Program-made: the position numbers and the translations under genes
The notes under the pieces: model-generated
Databases searched by the model: none
What the model saw: the letters and a program-made list of their open reading frames with translations, nothing else
Told to the model about the DNA's origin: nothing
Shown here: in pieces, positions 1 to 4,864 of the stretch
How the letters are laid out: every line of letters starts with the position of its first letter
How positions within the stretch are numbered: the stretch's first letter is position 1
Origin: Synechococcales cyanobacterium PMM_0073
GTDB lineage: Bacteria > Cyanobacteriota > Cyanobacteriia > Elainellales > Elainellaceae
Direction: 5' to 3'
Length of the DNA: 6,253 nt
Assembly (NCBI GenBank): GCA_949127695.1
Contig: CASBQH010000163.1
Span: 1-6,253 of the forward strand

Positions 1-1
1 A

Positions 2-532
2 GGGGCAGTGATGCGGCTGCTGACTGAGGCTTACCAAAATCGCGATCAGGTGGCGCTGATTCCGTTTCGCGGCGAGCAGGCAGAGGTGCTGCTGCCGCCG
101 ACGCGCTCGATCACCTCTGCCAAGCGGCGGCTTGAGCGGATGCCCTGCGGCGGTGGATCGCCTTTGGCGCATGGCCTGACGCAGGCGGTGCGAGTTGGGA
201 TGAACGCGCAGCAGTCGGGCGATATTGGCCAAGTGGTGATTGTGGCGATCACTGACGGGCGCGGCAATATTCCGCTGGCGCGGTCGCTGGGTGAACCCAT
301 GGAGGCGGACGAAAAGCCAGATATCAAAGCCGAACTGCTGGATATTGCTGGCAAGATTCGGCTAACTGGCTTTCAGCTTTTGGTCGTCGATACCGAAAAC
401 AAGTTCGTCTCAACCGGATTTGCCAAAGAAATCGCCAAACATGCGGGCGGCAAATATTACCATCTGCCCAAAGCCAACGAGCAGGCGCTGGCAGCGATGA
501 CCCAAGGCGCACTCCGCAGCATTACCGGATAG
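2..532 (+). CDS. chlD: Magnesium-chelatase subunit ChlD, C-terminal part (5' end outside window)
   Basis: ChlD is the AAA+/von Willebrand A subunit of the ChlI-ChlD-ChlH chelatase, which uses ATP to insert Mg2+ into protoporphyrin IX at the first committed step of chlorophyll synthesis. Only the last 176 residues are present, all within the C-terminal VWA (integrin-I-like) domain. The reading frame is open to the left edge (Gly-Ala before the GTG at 8), and [20 protein letters not shown] is a typical internal ChlD stretch, so the GTG at 8 is not the start. Two metal-site (MIDAS) loops are visible: [11 protein letters not shown] (bases 146..178) and the aspartate in AITDGRGN (bases 245..268). 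The first MIDAS loop (DxSxS) must lie upstream. The domain ends normally at a TAG, so the C-terminus looks intact. The gene converges on uma2. Family members are roughly 650-700 residues; about a quarter is seen here. Confidence 0.95.
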   Translation, partial: GAVMRLLTEAYQNRDQVALIPFRGEQAEVLLPPTRSITSAKRRLERMPCGGGSPLAHGLTQAVRVGMNAQQSGDIGQVVIVAITDGRGNIPLARSLGEPMEADEKPDIKAELLDIAGKIRLTGFQLLVVDTENKFVSTGFAKEIAKHAGGKYYHLPKANEQALAAMTQGALRSITG

Positions 533-564
533 ATTTTTGATCTATCCCAACCCAGTATTCCGCA

Positions 565-580
565 AAGCCCGCTCAGGCTT
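565..580. terminator. Weak hairpin between convergent chlD and uma2
   Basis: AAGCC (565..569) and GGCTT (576..580) can form a 5-bp stem with a 6-base loop, lying across the uma2 stop codon and 32 bases after the chlD stop. On the minus strand it is followed by only a short T run (CTTT), and on the plus strand by none. It is the only stem seen in the 40-base convergent gap, so it may serve uma2, but it is short and unproven. Confidence 0.25.
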
Positions 581-1328
581 CTGGCTCGACTCCCATCGCT
601 CTAAGCTGAGCCGTCAAACGTTCGACTCGTTGTTCAGCGGTTTCGGCACGCTGCTCGGCAGTATCTGCTCGTTCTTCTCCCGTTGGCAGCAGGTTGCCTG
701 CATCATCCCACCAGCGTAGCCAAGGTAGATGCTGATTCATATACTCTCCTTGCCAGATGCCCAGCTCTACTCCCAGCGGCGGTATTGGATAATTTCCTCG
801 CTCGTTGGGGCGGCATTGCTGGTAGTGGTTGCCAATTAGCTCGTAGAGTTCTACCGCAGCTTTCTCTACCTCGTAGATTGCATAAAAGGGCATCCGAATC
901 GCCTGCTCGTAAACCCAAAACTTCCCAGCTTTGCTTTGATCGCCTGCCAGCGGCGAGGTTCGGTCATGTTCTTCAGCTCCGTCGCCTGAGACAAACTCAA
1001 TTGCAATCAGTGGCGCAATAATCTCTTTCCACAGCACATAAGAGCGGCGGCGTTCGCCCTCCAAAAGCGGCGGTACGTTTGGTACATAAAACCAGTCTGA
1101 AGCCGCTGCACCTCGCTCCGGCGGATCAGTTAATCGCCAGTAGATGCCGCAGTCTTGCCCAATTGCATAGTGCCTGTCCGGGTGCAGCCTGTCTAAAATT
1201 GGGCTGATAGAGCTAGTCAAGAGCAGACTCTGCGGATGTTCCTGAAAATTTTTCACAAACGACCCGTCAGACTCTGGAAGCTGGGTATGATCTGGCAGCG
1301 AGAGGGTGGATGATTGGGCGACTGTCAT
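573..1328 (-). CDS. Uma2-family (DUF820) PD-(D/E)XK endonuclease-like protein with C-terminal coiled coil
   Basis: A 251-residue protein of the Uma2 family, a restriction-endonuclease-fold group greatly expanded in cyanobacteria with no settled function. Seen in the sequence: an N-terminal segment, then WRLTDPPERGAAASDWFYVP with a candidate catalytic Asp78, IAIEFVSGDG with Glu111, and KFWVYE with Lys136, matching the D...E...K pattern expected of this fold. LGVELGIWQGEY and PWLRWWDDAGNLL follow, typical of the long cyanobacterial subgroup. Residues 218-243 form an Ala/Glu/Arg/Gln-rich heptad coiled coil, and the protein ends in the common RAMGVEPE motif. I chose the ATG at 1328 (MTVAQ); the frame is open to a TTG at 1385, but that would add 19 residues and no ribosome-binding site is visible there. 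The ATG also lacks a clear one. It lies 61 bases downstream of the GNAT stop and may share its transcript. Nuclease activity is inferred from the fold, and the substrate is unknown. Confidence 0.88.
   Translation of the reverse strand: MTVAQSSTLSLPDHTQLPESDGSFVKNFQEHPQSLLLTSSISPILDRLHPDRHYAIGQDCGIYWRLTDPPERGAAASDWFYVPNVPPLLEGERRRSYVLWKEIIAPLIAIEFVSGDGAEEHDRTSPLAGDQSKAGKFWVYEQAIRMPFYAIYEVEKAAVELYELIGNHYQQCRPNERGNYPIPPLGVELGIWQGEYMNQHLPWLRWWDDAGNLLPTGEERADTAEQRAETAEQRVERLTAQLRAMGVEPEA
609..671 (-). repeat. Three heptad-coding repeats in the uma2 coiled coil
   Basis: Three successive 21-base units encode RADTAEQ, RAETAEQ and RVERLTA. The first two differ at one residue and the third is degenerate. 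They build the C-terminal coiled coil of the Uma2 protein. Heptad number commonly varies among cyanobacterial Uma2 paralogues, consistent with slippage or unequal exchange. Confidence 0.7.
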
Positions 1329-1389
1329 AGAACTGCCAATCGAAACGGATGGATGCAGATATTCTAGCTTACTGGAGTCAGCCAAAGGC

Positions 1390-2364
1390 TTAAGCCGAGT
1401 TCGTTAAATTAGCCAGCGCCGTAATCTCCGGCTCAAACATTTGACAGAACCGCCAGTCGGGCAGCACGGTTGCGCCCAGCCGCTGATAAAAGGCGACAGC
1501 GCGCTCGTTCCAGACGCGCACCCCCCATTCCAGCCTGCCGTAGCCGCGTGCCGTCACCTGCTGCGCCAGATGGCTCAATAGCGCTGTGCCAATGCCCTGA
1601 CTGCGGTATTCGGGCTGCACAAACAGATCTTCAACGAACAGACCGGGCTGGGTCAAGAACGTTGAGTAGGTGAGGTTATAGAGCGCCAGCCCGACGATTT
1701 GGCCTGCTCGCTCTGCTAAAACCACCTCGGCGTGGGCTTGCTCAAACAGATGCTGAGCCATTGTCGATTCAGTTCCGGTAAACTTTTCTAAGCCGCCGTC
1801 ATGCTGAATATTCGCTTTGATTAACCTCAAAATATCTGGTATGTCAGCAGCCGTACCCGGTCGTAGATCTGATTGACTTAAAGCCGCGAGCTGAGACAAC
1901 TCCACACCCGCCACTCGGCAGATCCGGGCGTTCTCAATTACCTCTGCTCCAATCCGCTGATAAAAGCCAATCGCCGGCGCATTCCAGTCCAGCACGCTCC
2001 ATTCTAGCCGGCCACAGCCCTGCGCTAAGGCAATCTGCGCCAGCCGTGACAGCAGCGCTTTACCCACGCCGCCTCGGTATTCTGGCAGCACAAACAGATC
2101 TTCGAGATAGAGTCCGGGCTGCGTCATTGAGGTGGAGTAGTTGACGAAAAACAACGCAAAGCCAACAGCCTGCCCTGCCGAGTCGGCCACAATTGCCTGA
2201 ATGCAGGCCGACTCGCCAAACAGATGTTCTCCCAACGCCTCAGCGCTGCCCGTGACCGCATGGGCTAGCTGCTCATAGTCAGCCAGCGCCCTGATTAAGC
2301 CGAACAGCGCCGATACGTCAGCGGGAACTGCCGCACGAATTGAAATGGGATGCGAACTTGTCAC
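1390..2364 (-). CDS. Tandem-domain GNAT N-acetyltransferase (two SSAT/thialysine-type domains)
   Basis: A 324-residue protein made of two GNAT acetyltransferase domains, about residues 8-157 and 166-315. Each resembles the spermidine/thialysine N-acetyltransferase branch, which moves acetyl from acetyl-CoA to an amine. Matching blocks are YSTSMTQPGLYLEDLFVLPEY with YSTFLTQPGLFVEDLFVQPEY, and GRLEW, WN and AFYQR/GFYQR in both. The second domain has a normal acetyl-CoA loop, RSQGIGTA (254-261). The first reads RGGVGKA (97-103), one residue shorter, so its cofactor binding may be altered. Most family members have one domain of about 160 residues, so this is an internal duplication. The start is a GTG only 5 bases after the sigma-factor stop, with no clear Shine-Dalgarno, suggesting translational coupling. 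MTSSHPISIRAAVPADV is a normal GNAT beginning, which supports this start. The true substrate (polyamine, thialysine, other amine or peptide) cannot be told from sequence. Confidence 0.9.
   Translation of the reverse strand: MTSSHPISIRAAVPADVSALFGLIRALADYEQLAHAVTGSAEALGEHLFGESACIQAIVADSAGQAVGFALFFVNYSTSMTQPGLYLEDLFVLPEYRGGVGKALLSRLAQIALAQGCGRLEWSVLDWNAPAIGFYQRIGAEVIENARICRVAGVELSQLAALSQSDLRPGTAADIPDILRLIKANIQHDGGLEKFTGTESTMAQHLFEQAHAEVVLAERAGQIVGLALYNLTYSTFLTQPGLFVEDLFVQPEYRSQGIGTALLSHLAQQVTARGYGRLEWGVRVWNERAVAFYQRLGATVLPDWRFCQMFEPEITALANLTNSA
1420..2343 (-). repeat. Ancient internal duplication of the GNAT domain
   Basis: The two halves of the acetyltransferase gene are homologous with an offset of about 470 bases. 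On the plus strand the stretch ACAAACAGATCTTC occurs at about 1619 and again at about 2089, in the codons for EDLFV. Elsewhere the copies have diverged strongly at DNA level while protein motifs remain, so the duplication is old rather than an assembly error. Confidence 0.8.
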
Positions 2365-2369
2365 AGGAA

Positions 2370-3542
2370 TTACCGCAGCCAGCTCTTTAGTCGTGATGCC
2401 ACCTGCGGACGCCGCAGCTTCCGCATTGCCTTGGTTTGGATCTGGCGCACCCGCTCCCGCGACAGATTAAAGATGCCGCCGACTTCTTCTAGCGTGTGGG
2501 TTTCGCCGGTGGTGAGGCCGTAGCGCAGAGCAATGATATCGCGTTCGCGCTCCGTCAAGACCTCGCCCAGCACGGCGTAGATCTCGTTTTGCATCATCGT
2601 CTCGCTCATTTTGGCTTCCGGCGACTGGGTGCTGCTGTCTTCCAGTAGCTCCATCAGCTCCGTATCTTCGCCTTTGCCTACACGATGATTCAGCGACAGC
2701 GAGCGACGACGCACCTGCTGCAAGTTTCGCAGCTGCTCAGGCGTCATGTCCAGCGCTGCGGCCAGCTCAGACTCAGTGGGGTTGCGGTTGAGATCTTTCC
2801 GCAGCTCGCGGTGCGCTTTTTTTAGCTTGTTAAGTTTCTCAACAATGTGAATCGGCAGACGAATCGTGCGGGCGTCGTTGGCGATGGTGCGGGTAATGCC
2901 TTGGCGAATCCACCAATAGGCATAGGTCGAAAACTTATAGCCCTTGTCTGGATCAAACTTTTCGGTGGCGCGATTGAGTCCGAGTGCCCCTTCTTGAATC
3001 AAATCTAAAAACGGTACGCCCCGGTTGAGATAGCGCTTGGCAATTGAAACCACCAGCCGCAAATTGGAGCGAATCATTTTGCGCTTGGCGACTCGACTCA
3101 AGTAGAGCCGATGCTCAAGCTGCCGTTCGGTGAGTTCGAGCTTGGCGGCTAAATCAGCTTTGGTGACGGGGCGCTCTAGCTCCAGCGCCATTGCCGCCTT
3201 CATCTCTTCAATATCGTTGAGAAACTTCACCCGACGCGCTAACTCCACCTCTTCATCCGGCTTCAGCAGCGGGTAACGCGCCATTTCCTTGAAGAATGCG
3301 CCCACCGCATCGTCGGTGATCGTCTTGCGGTAGCCAGAGGCACGGCTTGCCATTAAATCTTCCAGACCTTCCTCTGAGCCAAAGCCAATTGCGTCAGCCA
3401 GTTCGCTGCCCTCAACTACGGTGCGAGCTGCCTGAGAGATATCCATCGACTGCACGTCGGTAGGCGACTCTCCCAAATAGTCATCACCTGCGACTACAGC
3501 TAGCCGTGAAGGATCGGTGGAATCGAGAATGGAGTTATTCAT
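2370..3542 (-). CDS. sigC: RNA polymerase group 2 sigma factor, SigC-like (sigma-70 family)
   Basis: A 390-residue sigma-70-family factor that directs RNA polymerase core to promoters. In order: a variable N-terminal segment (1-75) without a full region 1.1; region 1.2 (76-107, DDAVGAFFKEMARYPLLKPD); region 2 (about 155-235) with DLIQEGALGLNRATEKFDP for core binding, YKFSTYAYWWIRQGITRTI for DNA melting and -10 contact, and ARTIRLPIHIVEKLNKLKK; region 3 (about 240-305); and region 4 (about 325-380) with the -35 helix-turn-helix EEVGGIFNLSRERVRQIQ. All core regions look intact, so it should be functional. The FFKEMARYPLLKPDEEVELARRV block resembles cyanobacterial SigC rather than SigA (YLQEIGRIRLL type) or SigB/D/E; this is from memory of the families. 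SigC in model cyanobacteria is non-essential and linked to stationary phase, heat and nitrogen or carbon status. Region 4.2 has RQIQ where RQIE is usual. The ATG at 3542 has no strong ribosome-binding site. It probably leads a transcript containing the GNAT gene. Confidence 0.93.
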   Translation of the reverse strand: MNNSILDSTDPSRLAVVAGDDYLGESPTDVQSMDISQAARTVVEGSELADAIGFGSEEGLEDLMASRASGYRKTITDDAVGAFFKEMARYPLLKPDEEVELARRVKFLNDIEEMKAAMALELERPVTKADLAAKLELTERQLEHRLYLSRVAKRKMIRSNLRLVVSIAKRYLNRGVPFLDLIQEGALGLNRATEKFDPDKGYKFSTYAYWWIRQGITRTIANDARTIRLPIHIVEKLNKLKKAHRELRKDLNRNPTESELAAALDMTPEQLRNLQQVRRRSLSLNHRVGKGEDTELMELLEDSSTQSPEAKMSETMMQNEIYAVLGEVLTERERDIIALRYGLTTGETHTLEEVGGIFNLSRERVRQIQTKAMRKLRRPQVASRLKSWLR

Positions 3543-3589
3543 GGTCTGCTTAGGGTTCGAGTTAAATTACGGTGGGATGATGCTGCCTA

Positions 3590-3619
3590 AATGAGCCAAG
3601 CCTGAATGAACCAAGAATG
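3590..3619. repeat. 15-bp imperfect tandem repeat upstream of sigC
   Basis: AATGAGCCAAGCCTG (3590..3604) is followed directly by AATGAACCAAGAATG (3605..3619), matching at 12 of 15 positions. It lies 48-77 bases upstream of the sigma-factor ATG, probably in its leader or promoter. The function is unknown and chance is possible. Confidence 0.4.
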
Positions 3620-4011
3620 CAAGAAAGATCAGCCAGGAACGCAGAGAGTTCTTTGAAGATATAAAACAGCTCGTTTGTAAAGATGCTCTAGCGTTCTGAC
3701 TAAGTCCACTCGATACCTGCACTGACTGACTTTGACAATTAACTTTCGACAATGAAAATGAATTGAATTGAGATGTTTCTGACTCTATGGGATATTCGTT
3801 TGGATTGGACAAGCTAGAGTGCTTTAGTTCGCTCAATCAATCAGCCAACCTAACAAAATAAGCAAAAACTTCAACCGCGTGATGGGTCGCAGCAATGGCT
3901 CCTAATTTGTTTGTCAACAGATTGTGAACTCTTAAACTCACGGACTTACGAATGGAACAGATAACCGTGAACCTGATGCTAGCTCACTGCTATAGGGCTG
4001 TCTGGCTACTA

Positions 4012-4030
4012 GCTAAACGTGATGTTTAGC
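4012..4030. promoter_or_regulatory. Perfect 7-bp dyad GCTAAAC-N5-GTTTAGC
   Basis: GCTAAAC (4012..4018) and GTTTAGC (4024..4030) are exact reverse complements around a 5-base centre. An alternative pairing of TGGCTA (4003..4008) with TAGCCA (4027..4032) shares the right arm. There is no T run on either side, so it does not look like a terminator. It could be an operator half-site pair or a small hairpin, 470 bases upstream of sigC and 835 bases upstream of priA. Confidence 0.4.
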
Positions 4031-4059
4031 CAAAAACGCCCAACCGCCATACGACCAAG

Positions 4060-4161
4060 CCAACGAACTCTATTGCCCAGCGAATTTATCCAGCCAACGA
4101 ACCGCCTAATAAACTGGTTGTCCAACGAACTGTCTGCCCAACGAACTGTCTGCCCAACGAA
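4060..4161. repeat. Array of six CCAACGAA motifs in two groups of three
   Basis: CCAACGAA occurs at 4060, 4094, 4122, 4138 and 4154, with a one-mismatch copy (CCAGCGAA) at 4077. Start-to-start distances are 17, 17, 28, 16 and 16 bases: two regular triplets. The right triplet is an exact tandem repeat of a 16-base unit, CCAACGAACTGTCTGC, for 2.5 copies. The 16-base period is not a multiple of three, so it does not encode a peptide repeat. It could be an array of protein-binding sites or a decaying tandem repeat. The short unit differs from the 7-base cyanobacterial STRR families that I know. Confidence 0.65.
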
Positions 4162-4488
4162 ATCTAATTTGCTCAGTACAAGATTTCAACTAATGGCTAA
4201 TCTACAGGACTTTCTGCCTATGTCAAGCCCATCTCAAAAAAGATGTAGTGAATGACGATCATGCACCGAGATCTACTCCTACAGCCGGGGGGCTACAGAA
4301 TCGTTCAGTTTGATTTCAAGCGTGATTTGAATTGGCTCTGCCTAGTCGCAGAAATTACTGTAAAACAGCACTCATATCACCCGAAACCAAATGCCCGACC
4401 TGCTTTGGAGCAACCCTAAATCTAGGAACTAGGCTTAAGGTGAGTCTAATATAGCAGGCTCTAGCATAATGACAAGTCCCAGCCCCAA

Positions 4489-4504
4489 GTTTTTTGCAAA
4501 AAAC
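4489..4504. repeat. Perfect 16-bp palindrome GT6-GC-A6C
   Basis: Bases 4489..4504 read G, six T, GC, six A, C, and equal their own reverse complement. With no loop it is a poor RNA hairpin, so a terminator is unlikely. It would be a bendable dyad able to bind a dimeric protein, or a chance A/T-tract pair. Confidence 0.45.
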
Positions 4505-4679
4505 CAGTGATTCAACCCGATCGCTCAGAGTTTGTAGTCTAGCCCTCCTGATCCCAAAACGCCCCAAATGGCGCTGATCTGGCTGCTGCAAGGCTGCTGT
4601 AGGCATCTACGCCAAAATTCCTGACGCTGAGGTTTGACATTCTAAAGAAATGCAAAGTAGCTTCAACTCAGGCGGCAAC

Positions 4680-4726
4680 ATCTCCCGCATTCTGCGGCCT
4701 TGAGACTTTGTGGCGAAAGCGGAGAT
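4680..4726 (+). promoter_or_regulatory. Two mutually exclusive stem-loops upstream of priA
   Basis: CCGCA (4685..4689) pairs with TGCGG (4693..4697) across a 3-base loop. ATCTCCCGC (4680..4688) can instead pair with GCGGAGAT (4719..4726), with one bulged C. The two stems share bases 4685..4688, so only one can form at a time. They lie 139-185 bases before the priA start; no T run follows either. If transcribed they could be a leader switch, but no promoter upstream of them is established. Confidence 0.25.
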
Positions 4727-4755
4727 CCTGCATTAGACTACTTGAGGTCAATCCA

Positions 4756-4773
4756 TATCTAGCGTTATCTAGC
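4756..4773 (+). repeat. Direct repeat TATCTAGC with 10-bp period
   Basis: TATCTAGC occurs at 4756..4763 and again at 4766..4773, one helical turn apart, which places both on the same face of DNA. The CTAGC core recurs in the dyad at 4816..4828 closer to priA, so these may be sites for one regulator. Confidence 0.35.
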
Positions 4774-4815
4774 CTCTGCCTCAAAGCCTGTTCAAGTTTT
4801 AGCTCGTAAAACTTC

Positions 4816-4843
4816 GGCTAGACTAGCCAATAATAGTATTTAT
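4816..4843 (+). promoter_or_regulatory. Candidate priA promoter/operator with GGCTAG-A-CTAGCC dyad
   Basis: GGCTAG (4816..4821) and CTAGCC (4823..4828) form a perfect dyad around a single A. Directly after comes an AT-rich stretch (AATAATAGTATTTAT) with -10-like TAGTAT (4834..4839) or TATTTAT (4837..4843), 22-30 bases before the ATG. No good -35 box is present at the usual distance; the dyad takes its place. A repressor or activator site overlapping the promoter is a reasonable inference. It does not match the cyanobacterial LexA box (RGTACNNNDGTWCB). Confidence 0.35.
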
Positions 4844-4864
4844 GTACTTCACGCATTCTCCGCC

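Larger units (their letters stand above)
3543..4864. other. Long divergent intergenic region between sigC and priA
   Basis: This 1322-base spacer is visibly more AT-rich than the flanking genes and should hold the promoters for both divergent genes. The few open frames inside (3567..3836 minus, 4019..4255 plus, 4355..4606 minus) show no recognisable protein motifs and none has a good ribosome-binding site. I found no tRNA, rRNA or recognisable riboswitch. It contains the short direct repeats and dyads listed separately (3590..3619, 4012..4030, 4060..4161, 4489..4504, 4680..4726, 4756..4773, 4816..4828). No convincing consensus promoter for sigC was found; a TATATC box on the minus strand (3663..3658) has a TTTACA upstream at only 12 bases, too close for a normal -35/-10 pair. 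Confidence 0.75.

Noticed and set aside
8..532. Treating the GTG at base 8 as the true start of the VWA protein
   Set aside because: The frame stays open to the edge, the first MIDAS loop is missing, and the sequence matches the interior of ChlD.
1329..1385. Extension of uma2 to a TTG start at 1385
   Set aside because: The extra 19 residues are not typical of the family and no ribosome-binding site is visible. MTVAQ at 1328 fits family starts better.
1380..1396. Palindrome GGCTTAAGCC and the AGCC-AAA-GGCT stem at the GNAT stop as a terminator
   Set aside because: The stem has only 4 bp and a T run of three; it is too weak to call, and uma2 may be read through it.
3553..3564. GGTTCGAGTTA resembling a tRNA T-loop
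   Set aside because: There is no acceptor, anticodon or D-arm pairing around it on either strand.
3567..3836. Open frame of 89 codons on the minus strand upstream of sigC
   Set aside because: It starts with TTG, is low-complexity and Ser-rich with no motif, and lies in the likely sigC promoter/leader region.
3889..3917. Minus-strand TTGACA (3917..3912) as the sigC -35 box
   Set aside because: At 17-bp spacing the -10 position reads TGCTGC, which is not a usable -10, and the start codon would be about 350 bases away.
4019..4255. Open frame of 78 codons on the plus strand in the spacer
   Set aside because: The sequence runs through the CCAACGAA array, has no recognisable domain and no ribosome-binding site. 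Its 16-base repeat changes frame between copies, unlike a coding repeat.
4355..4606. Open frame of 83 codons on the minus strand
   Set aside because: No recognisable motif and no ribosome-binding site; it spans the A/T palindrome and looks like chance.
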